Source: CAVPDG01 sp963702535
Lineage (GTDB): Bacteria > Chloroflexota > Anaerolineae > Anaerolineales > UBA4823
Direction of reading: 5' to 3'
NCBI GenBank assembly: GCA_963702535.1
Contig: CAVPDG010000016.1
Coordinates: 62,001 to 126,000 of the forward strand
Length of the DNA stretch: 64,000 nucleotides
A model generated the notes under the pieces. It saw only the letters and a program-made list of their open reading frames with translations. It was not told the DNA's origin and made no database searches. This document shows positions 54,272-63,822 of this stretch, piece after piece. The position numbers and the translations under genes are program-made. Position 1 is the first letter of the stretch. Every line of letters starts with the position of its first letter.

Positions 54272-55601
54272 ATGGCGCAAGCGACATTTCATTTTCCCGC
54301 ACGGATTTCTGTGGGGGTCGGCAACCGCCGCGCACCAGGTCGAGGGCAAGAATACCAACAACAACTGGTGGGCGTGGGAGCAGCAAGCGGGGCATATCCT
54401 GCAGGGGCACAAGTCGGGGCTGGCGTGCGATTGGTGGGGCGGGCGCTGGCGCGAGGATCTCGACCGGGCGGCAGAAGGCGGTCAGAACGCTCACCGGCTG
54501 TCGATCGAGTGGAGCCGGGTGCAACCGGCGCCCAACCGCTGGGACGAGGATGCCCTGGACCGCTACCGGCAGATGCTGCGCGGCCTGCGGGAGAGGGATA
54601 TGACGCCTATGGTCACCCTGCACCACTTCAGCGATCCGCTCTGGCTGGAAGAGCAGGGAGGCTGGGAAAATCCGGACGTGGTGAAATATTTTGAAGCCTT
54701 CGTCCGGAAAGTGGTGGAAGCGCTGCAGGAATATGTGAGCCTGTGGGTGACGATCAACGAGCCGAACGTGCTGGCGAGCAGCGCTTATTTTGGCGGCATC
54801 TGGCCCCCCGGCAGGTCGGGGGTGCGACCCTTCGTGACGGTGAGCGCCAACCAGGCGCGCGCCCACGCCGCGGCGTACCACGCCATCCACAGCCTGCAGC
54901 CCACGGCGCGGGTGGGCATCGCTCACCACTACCGCCCGCTGGAGCCCGCCAGGAGCTGGTCGCCGCTCGACCGGGGTCTCGCCAGCCTCCTGTCCGGGTT
55001 GTTCAACGAGCTGATCCCGGGGGCGATCCACACGGGTGTGCTGCGCTTTCCATTCTGGCGCCAGCGCATCCCGGAGGCGAAAAACACGCAGGATTTCCTG
55101 GGGCTCAACTATTACAGCCGCGATCTCATTTCATTTAATCCTTTTCACCTGCAGGAGCTGCTCAGCAGCCATACCTACCCGGAAGGCGCCGACCTGAGCC
55201 CCAACCGTTTTATGGAAAACTATCCGCAAGGCATGTTCGCTGCCATCCGCTGGGGGCTGAAGTTCAAGCTGCCGATCATCATCACCGAGAACGGCGTGGA
55301 AGACGCCGAAGACGGCATGCGCCCGCGCTACCTGATCCAGCACCTGCACCAGGTGTGGCGGGCGGTGAACTTCAATTACCCGGTGAAGGGCTACTTTCAC
55401 TGGTCGCTGGTGGATAACTTCGAGTGGGAGCGCGGCTGGACGCAGCGCTTCGGGCTGTGGGAGCTGGATGTCGAGACGCAGAGGCGCCGCAAGCGACCCA
55501 GCGCCAGCCTGTACGCCGAGATCTGCCAGGAGAACGGCATCTCCTCGGAGATGGTGGCGCGCTACGTGCCGGAGATCTTCGAGAAGCTGTTCCCCAATTG
55601 A
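54272..55601 (+). CDS. GH1 beta-glycosidase (frameshifted)
   Basis: About 443 residues after repair near 54,310. The N-terminus in a second frame, NNNWWAWEQQ followed by ACDWWGG, joins to AHRLSIEWSRVQPAPNRWDEDAL and the rest. The acid/base is in TINEPNV and the nucleophile in ITENGVED, so the active site is intact. AGGAG precedes the ATG. Likely a cytosolic beta-glucosidase or related enzyme acting on plant or bacterial disaccharides. Followed at six bases by a GNAT gene. Confidence 0.85.
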
Positions 55602-55606
55602 GCCTG

Positions 55607-56526
55607 ATGAACGACGGTCAGCAGATCGACTGGCAGCGACCGGAAACCCTGCGCACACTGGTGTGCCGTCCCGCCCTGCCTGCGGACACCGCCGATGTGA
55701 TGGAGCTGACGCGCACGATCTGGCAGGGGGAAGATTACGTGCCGGCGGTTTGGGCGGAGTGGCTGGAGGACTGCCAGGGTTGGCTGGCGGTGGCGCAGTA
55801 CGGGGTGCACGTGGTGGGGCTGTGCAAGCTATCCCGGCTGGGCGCGGGCGAGTGGTGGCTGCAGGGGCTGCGCGTCCACCCGGAGCACGAGGGACGGGGC
55901 TTTGCCTCCCGCCTGCACGATTACCTGATGGGCGCCTGGGAGCAGGCAGGGCGATGGCGTCATGCGGCTGGCGACGGCGTCTTTCCGGGCGCCGGTGCAG
56001 CACCTGTGCGACCGCACCGGGTTCACAAAGATCGGCGAGTTCACACCCTTCATCGCCAGCGGGTCGCCCGGCGAGACATCCGGCTTCACCCCGGTTACGG
56101 AGAGTGAGATCGAGGAGGCATATGCGCTGGCGCTTGCGGGGGAGCAGCCTCCGCCTCACGGGCGGGCTGATGGAGACGGGCTGGGAATGGGTGAGCATCA
56201 CCCAAGAGCGGATGGCGGAGGCCGCGCGAGGCAAGCGGCTGTGGTGGTGGCAGAAAGGCAGGGGAGTGCTGGCGGCGCGTGAGGATGAGGAAGAGAAGGC
56301 GCTGGTGCTCTCGCTGGTGAGCTGCGACCTGCCGGACCTGCCCGCCTTCTGCTGGATTTCCGCCAACTGGCAGGCGTCGTGCGGCTTCGACCGGGCGGGC
56401 TGGTTTGCGCCGCTCGGCGCAGGGCTGGAGGAGGCGCTGAGTAGCGCCGGATACCAGCGGGCAGTGGGACGCCTCGGTGTACGTATACGAAAAGAATCAC
56501 CCGTCGCGGGCTGCCTAATGGTATAA
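55607..56526 (+). CDS. GNAT-type acetyltransferase, possibly two-domain (frameshifted)
   Basis: About 306 residues after joining three frames (breaks near 55,955 and 56,140). The first part has ALPADTADVMELTRTIW and the acetyl-CoA-binding HPEHEGRGFASRLHDYLM, typical of GNAT. The next part, MRLATASFRAPVQHLCDRTGF, fits the end of that domain. The last 110 residues (GWEWVSITQERMAEA ... FDRAGWFAPLGAGLEEALSSAGYQ) look like a second, half-size GNAT-like domain. It starts six bases after the glycosidase. The substrate is unknown. Confidence 0.7.
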
Positions 56527-56527
56527 T
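56519..56527 (+). promoter_or_regulatory. Extended -10 element before tRNA-Ser
   Basis: TGGTATAAT, overlapping the last codons of the GNAT gene, 39 bases before the tRNA. There is no good -35. Same sequence as the extended -10 found before the UbiA gene. Confidence 0.5.
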
Positions 56528-56566
56528 CCCGCACGCCGCAGGAGAGAAAACCGCCGGCGTTGATAC

Positions 56567-56656
<90 letters not shown>

Positions 56657-56659
56657 GAG

Positions 56660-56723
56660 AACTGGCGGTAGTCGTTCAACCTATCCCCTTTGTAAGGGGA
56701 TGTAACGGCTACCCCGGTTTTTT
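56660..56723 (+). terminator. Rho-independent terminator after tRNA-Ser
   Basis: A long stem (outer arms starting AACTGG and ending CCGGTT with G-T pairs, inner ATCCCCTT/AAGGGGAT) followed by six T. Confidence 0.85.
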
Positions 56724-56833
56724 CGTTAAAGAGAGTGTCCGCATGAGACAGTCCGGTTGCCTCGTGCCGACAGGACAAACATCATCCATGTCTTCACAGG
56801 GGAAAGTCTGAAACAAGAAGGGAGGTGAAAACC

Positions 56834-56980
56834 ATGCTGTTTGCGCCGAAGGAAAAAGGCCAGGGCCTCGTAGAGTACGCGTTAATCATTGTGTTGGTCG
56901 CGATTGTCGTGATCGTCATCCTTGTCATTCTGGGCCCGGCTATCAGTAACGTGTTCAGCAACATCATTTCCAACCTGTAA
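56834..56980 (+). CDS. Flp/Fap-family pilin, 48 residues
   Basis: Short gene with a strong GGAGGTGAAAACC site before the ATG. The protein begins with a basic leader and GQGLVEYALIIVLVAIVVIVI, the Flp prepilin pattern: Gly at the cleavage site, Glu at +5 and Tyr at +6, then a hydrophobic stalk. It would be processed by a TadV/PilD-type peptidase and polymerised by a Tad system. No other Tad secretion genes are next to it; TadE/TadG-like genes lie at 40-45 kb. Confidence 0.92.
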   Translation: MLFAPKEKGQGLVEYALIIVLVAIVVIVILVILGPAISNVFSNIISNL

Positions 56981-57000
56981 GACGCAAGAGACCGGCAGAC

Positions 57001-57039
57001 AAAAAAAGACCGGTTGGGCAGCGCCCAACCGGTCTTTTT
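57001..57039 (+). terminator. Bidirectional terminator after the pilin gene
   Basis: 12-bp perfect stem (57008-57019 with 57023-57034), A7 before and T5 after. It serves both the pilin transcript and the convergent gene on the minus strand. Confidence 0.92.
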
Positions 57040-57050
57040 GTCGTGGTCTT

Positions 57051-57428
57051 TCACCCAGCGCCAAGCATGGCTGTGCCCATCGCCCGGATCAATATCCCCA
57101 CCATAAACAGCAGCGCCACAGCATAGATCAGCATTTCTCGCCGCTCCTGCCCGCCTTTGGTGAAAGCGTAGATGGCGGGAATGACCAGGGCAGCGACGAC
57201 GCCGTAGAGGATGTGGATGGAGCGATCAGGGCGCAAGCCGATAAGCCACAGATAGCCGCCCAGCAGCCCCTGTACGATGACCAGGATCTCGCCGATGACC
57301 AGCGCACCCCAGTAATTGCTGCTCAGCCCCTGCTTGCGCAGCAAGCGCCACAGCCCCCAGAGCGCCATGAAGATCATAAAGAATAATGCCGTGTTGGCGA
57401 GACGCCCGTGAACATCAGAAAGTGACAT
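57051..57428 (-). CDS. Four-helix membrane protein next to the Rieske/cytochrome b operon
   Basis: 125 residues from ATG 57428 with four predicted helices. Histidines near the starts of helices 1 and 3 (DVHGRLANTALFFM, RSIHILYGVVAAL) could ligate haem as in small b-type cytochromes, though this is inference. It is divergent from the Rieske gene, which suggests a link to respiration. No family recognised with confidence. Confidence 0.6.
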   Translation of the reverse strand: MSLSDVHGRLANTALFFMIFMALWGLWRLLRKQGLSSNYWGALVIGEILVIVQGLLGGYLWLIGLRPDRSIHILYGVVAALVIPAIYAFTKGGQERREMLIYAVALLFMVGILIRAMGTAMLGAG

Positions 57429-57658
57429 AGCTGCCTCCGTCGCCGGTTGGATGATACCATAACCCGCCCGAATTTGCAGCGCGGCGAGGGTGCATTGCCC
57501 AGGGCAGAGGAACAAGGATTCTCGAGCGGGGTGATGAGCGGATCACCCTTTTGTGGGAAACAAAATCACACCAATGTCTGAGGGGTATGTATGACAGGGG
57601 AAGCCTTTTTTGGTAGACTTTTAACGGGAGTGAATTGCCATAATTCACCGGATTTATC

Positions 57659-57687
57659 TTGTTTGGTCCGGGTGGCGATGATACAAT
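57659..57687 (+). promoter_or_regulatory. Promoter of the Rieske/cytochrome b operon
   Basis: TTGTTT (57659-57664), 17-nt spacer, TACAAT (57682-57687). About 43 bases from the -10 to the ATG. Confidence 0.65.
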
Positions 57688-57736
57688 TCCCGAAAATATA
57701 TTTCTACAGATTTCATCCGATTAGGAGTGGCGGGTT

Positions 57737-58304
57737 ATGAGCAACCAACCTGAACAGTCGCCCGAGGGGAAAAAAGCGATCAACCGTCGTGAATTCTTAA
57801 ACCTTGCCTGGCTGGCATCTTTGGGCTTCCTGACCCTGAATGTCGCCGGGGTGGGCTACCTGTTTGCCATGCCGCGCTTCAAAGCCGGCGAGTTCGGCGG
57901 CGTTGTGGATATGGGCACGGTCTCCTCCCTGCCCGAGGTCGGCTCGGCGCCGGAAAATATGCCCAAGGCTAAGCTATGGCTCTCGAATACCGATGAGGGC
58001 GTGGTCGCTCTGTACAAAGTCTGCACCCACCTGGGCTGCCTTTACAACTGGAACAACCAGGAAGTCAAGTTCATCTGCCCCTGCCATGGCTCCCAGTTCG
58101 AGGCGGATGGGCAGTACATCCACGGACCGGCGCCACGCTCGCTGGACCGCTTCGTCATCCGCGCCGTGGATGCCAACACGGGCGAAGTGCTGAAGGAATC
58201 CGACCTACGAACCCATGCCGCTCGACGATATCCCGCCGGATGCCATCATCCAGGTCGACACGGGTGATAAGGTCTCAGGGGTTACCCCACGCCTGAACCG
58301 CTAA
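57737..58304 (+). CDS. Rieske iron-sulfur protein (frameshifted near the C-terminus)
   Basis: About 189 residues. A twin-arginine-like start (NRREFLNLAWLASLGFLTLN) anchors the protein; the cluster ligands are in CTHLGCLY and CPCHGSQFE, the Rieske [2Fe-2S] signature. The frame slips near 58,205: one frame runs to 58267, while the next frame continues with PMPLDDIPPDAIIQVDTGD to a stop at 58304, as expected. It takes electrons from menaquinol and passes them to the cytochromes c encoded downstream. AGGAG precedes the ATG. Confidence 0.9.
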
Positions 58305-58344
58305 GCGTTTCAACCAAGCAATTCTCTGATTCTGGGGAGGTTCC

Positions 58345-59946
58345 ATGCTGAAGTCAATGAATTTTCAAGATATGCGCAAAAAAGCCGGCGCTGCAATCGA
58401 CAACCGGGTGCGCATTATCACCGCCGGCCTGGGGTTGGATGAGCTGCGCGCCGTGGTCCGCGGCGACCCACCCACCGAAAAGCCGAACCCGCGCTATCGC
58501 GTCCACACCACCAGCTTTCTTTTTCACATCCGGCCGCGCTATTACGAAAAAGGCAGCACCATCCTCAGCCATACCTTCCGGCTGGGCTTTTTCACTGCCT
58601 TCTTCTTTTTCGTGGAGCTCATCACGGGGTTGATCTTGATGGTGTACTACACACCCTCTCCGGAGCAAGCCTTCCAATCCATCCAGTTACTGGAGAGCAA
58701 CGTCTTCTTCGGACAACTGCTGCGCGATTCGCACCGCTTAGGGGCGGAGGCGATGGTGATCTTCACCGTGCTGCACATGCTGCGCACATTCCTGACAGGA
58801 TCTTATAAAAAAGAGCGCTCATTTACCTGGTTCACGGGCGTGATCCTGCTGGGGATCACCCTGTTCCTGAGCTTCAGCGGCTACCTGCTGCCCTGGGACC
58901 AATTGGCATACTGGGCGGTGACCATCGGCACCAGCATGGCAGAATCCGCGCCATTGATCGGTAGAGAAGTCAACCTGATCCTGCGCGGGGCGCCGGACAT
59001 CGGGGCGGGCGGTTTGCTGCGCTTCTACCTGGGTCACGTGGTGCTGCTGCCCCTGGGCGCAATCCTGGTGATCAGCATCCATTACTACAAGGTCTCGCGC
59101 GAGCACGGCATCTCGCTGCCGGCGCGCTACGAAGAAGGGAACGTCTCCCCGGAAGAGAAGAAAAAAGCCAAGGCCAGGGTCGATTTCATCCCCGACCTGC
59201 TGACCCACGAGATCTTCCTGACTGCGCTGGGTTTGCTCGCTGTGATCGCAGCCATCATCGCTTTCGGGTACTCCGCCCCGCTGGAACACCAAGCCAACCC
59301 GCAGCAAACGCCGCTGGACACGATGGCGCCCTGGTACTTCTGGTGGCTGCAGGGCATGCTCAAGCTAGGGGATAAGACCTTGATGGGGATTATCATCCCC
59401 ACCATCCTGGTGCTGCTCTTGATCGGCTTACCTTATATCGACCGCAACCCGCACCGCAGCCTCTTCAAGCGACCGGTAGCGGTGGGAATCGGCTTGCTTT
59501 TTGTAGCTATTATCATCGCTCTGAGCTATGTCGGCTTGCCCATCTACGGCATCGAAACGCCGGCAGCCACGCGCATCATCCAGGACATGGCGCCCGAAGA
59601 AGGGGTAGGACCGCTGCGCGAGGTGCCGTTCGACGAGCTGGTGCCCGGCGTCTACACGGTGAGCGAAAACCCACCGGACAACCTGTGCCCAAGCCTGGAT
59701 TTCGGCTGCCCGGCGCTGAGCTCCGTATTCCTGGAGTTCAACGACCGCATCATGGAGGCTGCGACGAACGCGTCTCTGCCTTCCGAGCTACGCCTGCCCA
59801 ACCCGGAAGCTGTGATGGTGATCGAAGATTGGCAGCAAGACCTGCGCAAGGTCACCATGCGCATCGCCTGGCAAGACCCGAACACCGGTGAAGCAAAAAG
59901 CTATGAGAAGCCGGTGTTCATCCACCGTGCTCACTTGGGTGAATGA
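58345..59946 (+). CDS. Cytochrome b of a menaquinol-oxidising bc-type complex
   Basis: 533 residues, joining a b6-like N-terminal half and a subunit-IV-like half. Haem ligands are His130/His144 and His231/His246, so the second pair is separated by 14 residues, as in cytochrome b6 rather than mitochondrial cytochrome b. The quinol-oxidation PEWY loop is replaced by APWY (328-331), losing the acidic residue. The last 130 residues are an extra, mostly soluble extension after the final helices. GGAGG precedes the ATG. Operon with Rieske and two cytochromes c. Confidence 0.92.
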   Translation: MLKSMNFQDMRKKAGAAIDNRVRIITAGLGLDELRAVVRGDPPTEKPNPRYRVHTTSFLFHIRPRYYEKGSTILSHTFRLGFFTAFFFFVELITGLILMVYYTPSPEQAFQSIQLLESNVFFGQLLRDSHRLGAEAMVIFTVLHMLRTFLTGSYKKERSFTWFTGVILLGITLFLSFSGYLLPWDQLAYWAVTIGTSMAESAPLIGREVNLILRGAPDIGAGGLLRFYLGHVVLLPLGAILVISIHYYKVSREHGISLPARYEEGNVSPEEKKKAKARVDFIPDLLTHEIFLTALGLLAVIAAIIAFGYSAPLEHQANPQQTPLDTMAPWYFWWLQGMLKLGDKTLMGIIIPTILVLLLIGLPYIDRNPHRSLFKRPVAVGIGLLFVAIIIALSYVGLPIYGIETPAATRIIQDMAPEEGVGPLREVPFDELVPGVYTVSENPPDNLCPSLDFGCPALSSVFLEFNDRIMEAATNASLPSELRLPNPEAVMVIEDWQQDLRKVTMRIAWQDPNTGEAKSYEKPVFIHRAHLGE

Positions 59947-59976
59947 TCTTGCTGCTACGAGAGGAATTAAGCGCAT

Positions 59977-60819
59977 ATGTCTCGAACTAACATAGAAATC
60001 TTCCTCGGCATCATTATCGTGCTGATTACGGGCGGCTTGCTCATCGCATACGGACTTAACGAACCGGCGCGCATGGCGCAGGCAGCCGAAGCCCAGCGCG
60101 CCCAGGCTATCGAAGTCGGCGCTCAGCTCTTCGATACCAACTGCAAGGGCTGCCACGGCGTGCAGGGCGAAGGCGTTCCCGGCTTGTGCCCGCCCCTGAA
60201 TGATAAGAACTTCTTCACAAACCGCCTGAAAGAGGTGGGCTGGGCTGGCGCGCAAGAAGACTACATCGTCTCCATCGTCTCGGGCGGCAGAGCAGCTTCC
60301 ACCCGCCCGCAGCTCTACCCCGGCGGCGGCAACCCGGCTATGCCCGCCTGGTCCGACCGCTATGGCGGACCGCTGCGCGATGACCAGATCCGCGATATTG
60401 CGACATACATCATGAACTGGGAAGCTACCGCCCCCGTACGCGAGATCACCCCCACGCTGGCGGGTCCCGCGGTGGGCACGGATATCCTGCAGGAGCTGCC
60501 TGCGGGTGATGCGACGTCCGGCGAAGCCCTGGCGACCTCGCAGGGCTGCGTGGGCTGTCACGTCTCCACCACCACCGGTCCTGCCTGGTTCCCCGGCGGA
60601 GGCGAGGCGGGCATCGGCGACCGTGCCGCGGCGCGCATCACAGAAGCCGATTACACCGGTCAGGCAACCACAGCCGAACAGTACCTGCTGGAATCGATCG
60701 TCAACCCATCTGCCTTCCTGGTTGCGGGCTTCCAGCCTTTGATGCCGGCTAACTACGGGCAGACGCTGACCGCCCAGCAAACGGCGGACCTGATCGCCTA
60801 TATGTTGACGATAAAGTGA
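59977..60819 (+). CDS. Membrane-anchored dihaem cytochrome c
   Basis: 280 residues. One N-terminal membrane anchor (EIFLGIIIVLITGGLLIAYGL) and two class-I-type domains with CKGCH (56-60) and CVGCH (191-195). It probably carries electrons from the Rieske protein. GAGAGGAATT upstream of the ATG gives a ribosome-binding site. Confidence 0.9.
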   Translation: MSRTNIEIFLGIIIVLITGGLLIAYGLNEPARMAQAAEAQRAQAIEVGAQLFDTNCKGCHGVQGEGVPGLCPPLNDKNFFTNRLKEVGWAGAQEDYIVSIVSGGRAASTRPQLYPGGGNPAMPAWSDRYGGPLRDDQIRDIATYIMNWEATAPVREITPTLAGPAVGTDILQELPAGDATSGEALATSQGCVGCHVSTTTGPAWFPGGGEAGIGDRAAARITEADYTGQATTAEQYLLESIVNPSAFLVAGFQPLMPANYGQTLTAQQTADLIAYMLTIK

Positions 60820-60826
60820 GCCTGCG

Positions 60827-61633
60827 ATGCGAGCATCGAACCGTTCTCTAGTCGCCGGGCTGGCAGCCTTGATCTTCATCCTTGCATTGGCAGGGATGAC
60901 CCGCACCGCCCTGGCGCAAACCGAGGTGGGCGAGCAGCTCTTCGCCGAAAACTGCGCTGTATGTCATGGCAACGATGGGCAGGGCAGGGTGGGCGCTACG
61001 CTCTCCAAGGACTGGCCCTCGCTGCGCCCGGACCTGCTGGTCAAATCGACCATCGAGAACGGGGTGCCCGGCTCGCCCATGCCCGCCTGGAGCCAGGCGA
61101 AGGGCGGACCGCTGACCCAGGCAGAGATCGACGCCATCGTAGCCTACATCTTGACCTGGGAGAGCGGCGGTCCGGCTTCCATCCCAGCCACCGTCACGGC
61201 TTTCCCGCGCCCGCTGTTGACCGCCGCGCCGGACGTGGAAGGCGACCCGAACAACGGGGCAGTCTTATTCGACAAAAACTGCGCCGTCTGCCACGGTCCC
61301 GAGGGTAAGGGCAGGGTTGGCGCCAACCTCTCGAAAAGCTGGTCTGCCATCCGGCCCGACCTGAGCATCAAATCTACCATTGCCAACGGCATACCGGGCT
61401 CGGTGATGCCCGCCTGGAGCCAGGCAAAGGGCGGACCGCTGGCAGAAGCGGAGATCAACGACCTGGTGGCGTTCCTGCTGGCGCTATCCGCGAGCAGCCC
61501 CGCAGTGGAAACACCCACCCCCACGCCGGCGCCCAGCGGCTTCTTCACGGGCTGGGGCGGCGTGTTCTTCGCCCTGGTGTTATTCGTGATTGTAGTAGCC
61601 GTGGCGATCATCGTACAGGCCCGCCGCAAGTGA
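60827..61633 (+). CDS. Dihaem cytochrome c with C-terminal anchor (tandem-duplicated domain)
   Basis: 268 residues. Signal peptide ending near TALAQ, two near-identical haem domains with CAVCHGNDGQGRVGATLSK and CAVCHGPEGKGRVGANLSK (CxxCH at 43-47 and 152-156), both followed by the same KSTI.NG.PGS.MPAWSQAKGG. A Pro/Thr linker leads to a C-terminal helix (FALVLFVIVVAVAIIVQARRK). The duplication is recent-looking. It starts seven bases after the previous gene. Confidence 0.9.
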   Translation: MRASNRSLVAGLAALIFILALAGMTRTALAQTEVGEQLFAENCAVCHGNDGQGRVGATLSKDWPSLRPDLLVKSTIENGVPGSPMPAWSQAKGGPLTQAEIDAIVAYILTWESGGPASIPATVTAFPRPLLTAAPDVEGDPNNGAVLFDKNCAVCHGPEGKGRVGANLSKSWSAIRPDLSIKSTIANGIPGSVMPAWSQAKGGPLAEAEINDLVAFLLALSASSPAVETPTPTPAPSGFFTGWGGVFFALVLFVIVVAVAIIVQARRK

Positions 61634-61653
61634 GCCGGGCGAGGCAAAGTAAA

Positions 61654-61699
61654 ACCAGGCGCTAACGGGGTGTTGCCCCGTTAGCGCCTGGTTTTTTTA
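61654..61699 (+). terminator. Rho-independent terminator of the cytochrome operon
   Basis: Perfect 17-bp stem (61654-61670 with 61676-61692), TGTTG loop, then seven T. Confidence 0.95.
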
Positions 61700-61712
61700 T
61701 TCCCAGGAACGG

Positions 61713-62541
61713 TTACTCAGCATCTTCTTGCAAGAAACGCAAGCCCATCATCTCAAGACCCTGGAAAAGCAAGCCGACCATCGCCAGAGTCAGCCAGATG
61801 AAAATGAAGGTCAGGACTCCCGCCGCCACGTTGATGATGAGCGGCAAGCCGCTCTTCCAGGACCTTCAGGCGGGCGCTCAAGACAGAGGCTGTCGTCTTG
61901 TATTCGTTGAGCACCGTCTGAGCTTCCTCCAGGCTGGCGGAGATCGAGCCGATATTGTTTGCGATGGTCGTTACGTCGTTGTGAATCGTCTCCACGCTGG
62001 ATGTCGAGCTGTCGAGGCTGGCGCCCATGGTTTCAAACGTCTGAGGCAGCTCATCCAGGCTTTCGGAGAGATTGCCCAAACCTTCGTGCAAGGGGGTTTC
62101 CGGGTTATAGATATCCGGGGAGACGAAGGGGAGCCCGGCGACCACCTTGAGCACCGAATCGATCACTCTTGCGCCCTCTTGCGCCCCGTTGATGGCTTTC
62201 TGCGCCGTGGCGACGGTTGAGGGAAGCACGCCATCCACCAGACCGGATAGCGATTCCAGCACCGGGCGGGCGCTTTCGATCGTAGCCGCAGCGGTATTGA
62301 CCGAGCTCTGCAAAGCGCTGACGCTATCGATGGAGATTTGCAGCGCCGAGGTAGCCACCTCCAGTCCTTGTACGGTGCTGTCCAGCGTTGAGGAGAGCAG
62401 CTTCACCGTGGTCACGGCGGAGAGCGTGACCGGGTTCTTGTATTTCCAGGTGAGCACAACCCCGGTGATGTTGAACAAGATGCCCACGATCGCGGCGACG
62501 ATGAGGGTGACGCCGAAGATGCGGTTGATGACTTTTTTCAT
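61713..62541 (-). CDS. Coiled-coil membrane protein, two helices (frameshifted)
   Basis: About 275 residues. An N-terminal helix (IFGVTLIVAAIVGILFNITGVVL), a long helical stretch with many Ser/Thr/Leu/Asp heptads (about 45-230), then a C-terminal helix (LIINVAAGVLTFIFIWLTLAMVGLLFQGLEMMGL) once the break near 61,848 is repaired. Similar architecture to DUF948-like or apolipophorin-like proteins; a role in membrane or septal structure is only a guess. Confidence 0.7.
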
Positions 62542-62741
62542 GAGATTCCCAATCCTTGAACTATGCTGGCTCGCAGCGGAACGCCCATCCCCGCTGCTAT
62601 CGAGGGGTATTTTAACTGATCCGGCGTGGGAAATGACGGGTAAGTTATAATCCAGGCAAGAATCCCGACAAATGCCGTGCGCCAGGGATAGCCAGGCGCA
62701 CTACAATTGTCGGTGAACCCATCCTTTCAGGTGACCGGCAA

Positions 62742-63507
62742 ATGCATATCCTGGTAACGAACGACGACGGCGTGACTGCCCCGGGCATACTCGTCCTGGC
62801 GCAGCAATTAAGCGAGGTCGGAAAGGTAACCATCTTAGCGCCCGACCGCAACTGGTCGGCTTCCGGGCACGTCAAGACGCTGCACCGCCCGCTGCGGGTG
62901 AAGGAGGTGCAGCTCGCCGACGGGCGCCCGGCGCTGACGACCGACGGGGCGCCTTCCGACTGCGTGGCGCTGGCGGTGTTGGGGCTGCTCCCGGAGAAGA
63001 TCGACATGGTGGTCTCGGGGATCAACCCCAACGCCAACATCGGGCATGATGTGACCTATTCCGGCACGGTCACGGCGGCGATGGAAGGCTCCATCTGCGG
63101 TATCCCCAGCGTGGCGGTCTCGCTCGACGCCCCGGAGTACTTCAGCGGGGCGCTGGACTACCTCCCAGCAGCGCAGGCGGCGCGCAAGATCGTCACAGCC
63201 CTCCTCCAGCACGCAGCTACCGGCGGGTTTGCTGTTGAATGTCAACGTCCCCTACCTGGCGTTCGAGCAGCTCAAAGGCTACAAGATCACCCGCCAGGGC
63301 TTGCGCGTTTACCGCGACTCGCTGGTGGAGCGAAAAGACCCGCGCGGCAGACCCTATTACTGGATCGGCGGCGAGGCGCCTACCGGCATACACGAAGAAG
63401 ACACCGACGTCGGCGCCCTGATGGACGGGTACGTCTCGGTCACCCCGCTGCAGCTTGACCTGACGGACCAGCCAGCGATCCAGAAGCTCAACACCTGGGA
63501 GTGGTGA
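62742..63507 (+). CDS. surE: 5'-nucleotidase SurE (frameshifted)
   Basis: About 254 residues after joining two frames near 63,225. N-terminal VTNDDGVTAPGI holds the metal-binding Asp pair; LAPDRNWSASGH, VSGINPNANIGHDVTYSGTV and later LNVNVP are typical of SurE. It removes phosphate from nucleoside 5'-monophosphates. No clear ribosome-binding site; the gene is otherwise intact. Confidence 0.9.
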
Positions 63508-63518
63508 TGGGCAGGGAA

Positions 63519-63578
63519 GCACTCGAAAGTTGTTAGGATATTCCGGTTTTGGGGGTGACCCCCAAAACCGGTAACAAC
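63519..63578. repeat. Palindromic element B
   Basis: Starts with the 22-bp motif shared with 33746-33767. A 29-nt near-perfect palindrome (63543-63556 with 63558-63571, centre G) is enclosed by GTTGTT (63529-63534) and AACAAC (63573-63578). The motif at element A has the same GTTGTT/AACAAC pair but only five bases between, so B looks like A with the palindrome inserted. Confidence 0.8.
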
Positions 63579-63608
63579 CATTTAGTGCAGCCTGGGGCAG
63601 AAATCATC

Positions 63609-63636
63609 TTGACAGAATCCCAATTCTGAATAGAAT
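63609..63636 (+). promoter_or_regulatory. Promoter of the pyrC leader
   Basis: TTGACA (63609-63614), 16-nt spacer, TAGAAT (63631-63636). Transcription would begin near 63,643, giving a leader of about 180 nt before pyrC. Confidence 0.75.
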
Positions 63637-63643
63637 CGGGCGA

Positions 63644-63736
63644 GATGAATCACCACCTGTATTATCCTTCTGACGCAGATCGCCCCGGAGACACGCCTCC
63701 AGTGGGCGATTTTTTTATCTTACGAAAGAGCCGATA
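63644..63736 (+). other. Leader ORF overlapping the first terminator
   Basis: A 30-codon frame starting ATG at 63644 (MNHHLYYPSD) runs through the first terminator stem and its T-tract and stops inside the second hairpin. It has no strong ribosome-binding site and starts at the likely 5' end of the RNA. It could be a regulatory leader peptide, or chance. Confidence 0.35.
63679..63717 (+). terminator. First terminator of the pyrC leader
   Basis: Stem ATCGCCC/GGGCGAT (63679-63685 with 63704-63710) with an inner GGAG/CTCC helix, followed by seven T. Lies between the promoter and pyrC, so it may act as an attenuator. Confidence 0.85.
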
Positions 63737-63750
63737 AGGCTCTTTTTTTT
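63727..63750 (+). terminator. Second terminator of the pyrC leader
   Basis: Stem AGAGCC/GGCTCT with a GATAA loop and a run of T to 63750, 10 bases after the first one. Two terminators in a row before pyrC are unusual. Confidence 0.85.
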
Positions 63751-63822
63751 ATCTATGGACAGCCCGGATGGAGTACCCGGGATGTTCCCGGCAACGAGAA
63801 GCGCGAGGAGGCAATCGCAGCG

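Noticed and set aside
55131..56534. 467-codon open frame on the minus strand
   Set aside because: Antisense to the GH1 and GNAT genes; no domain pattern of its own.
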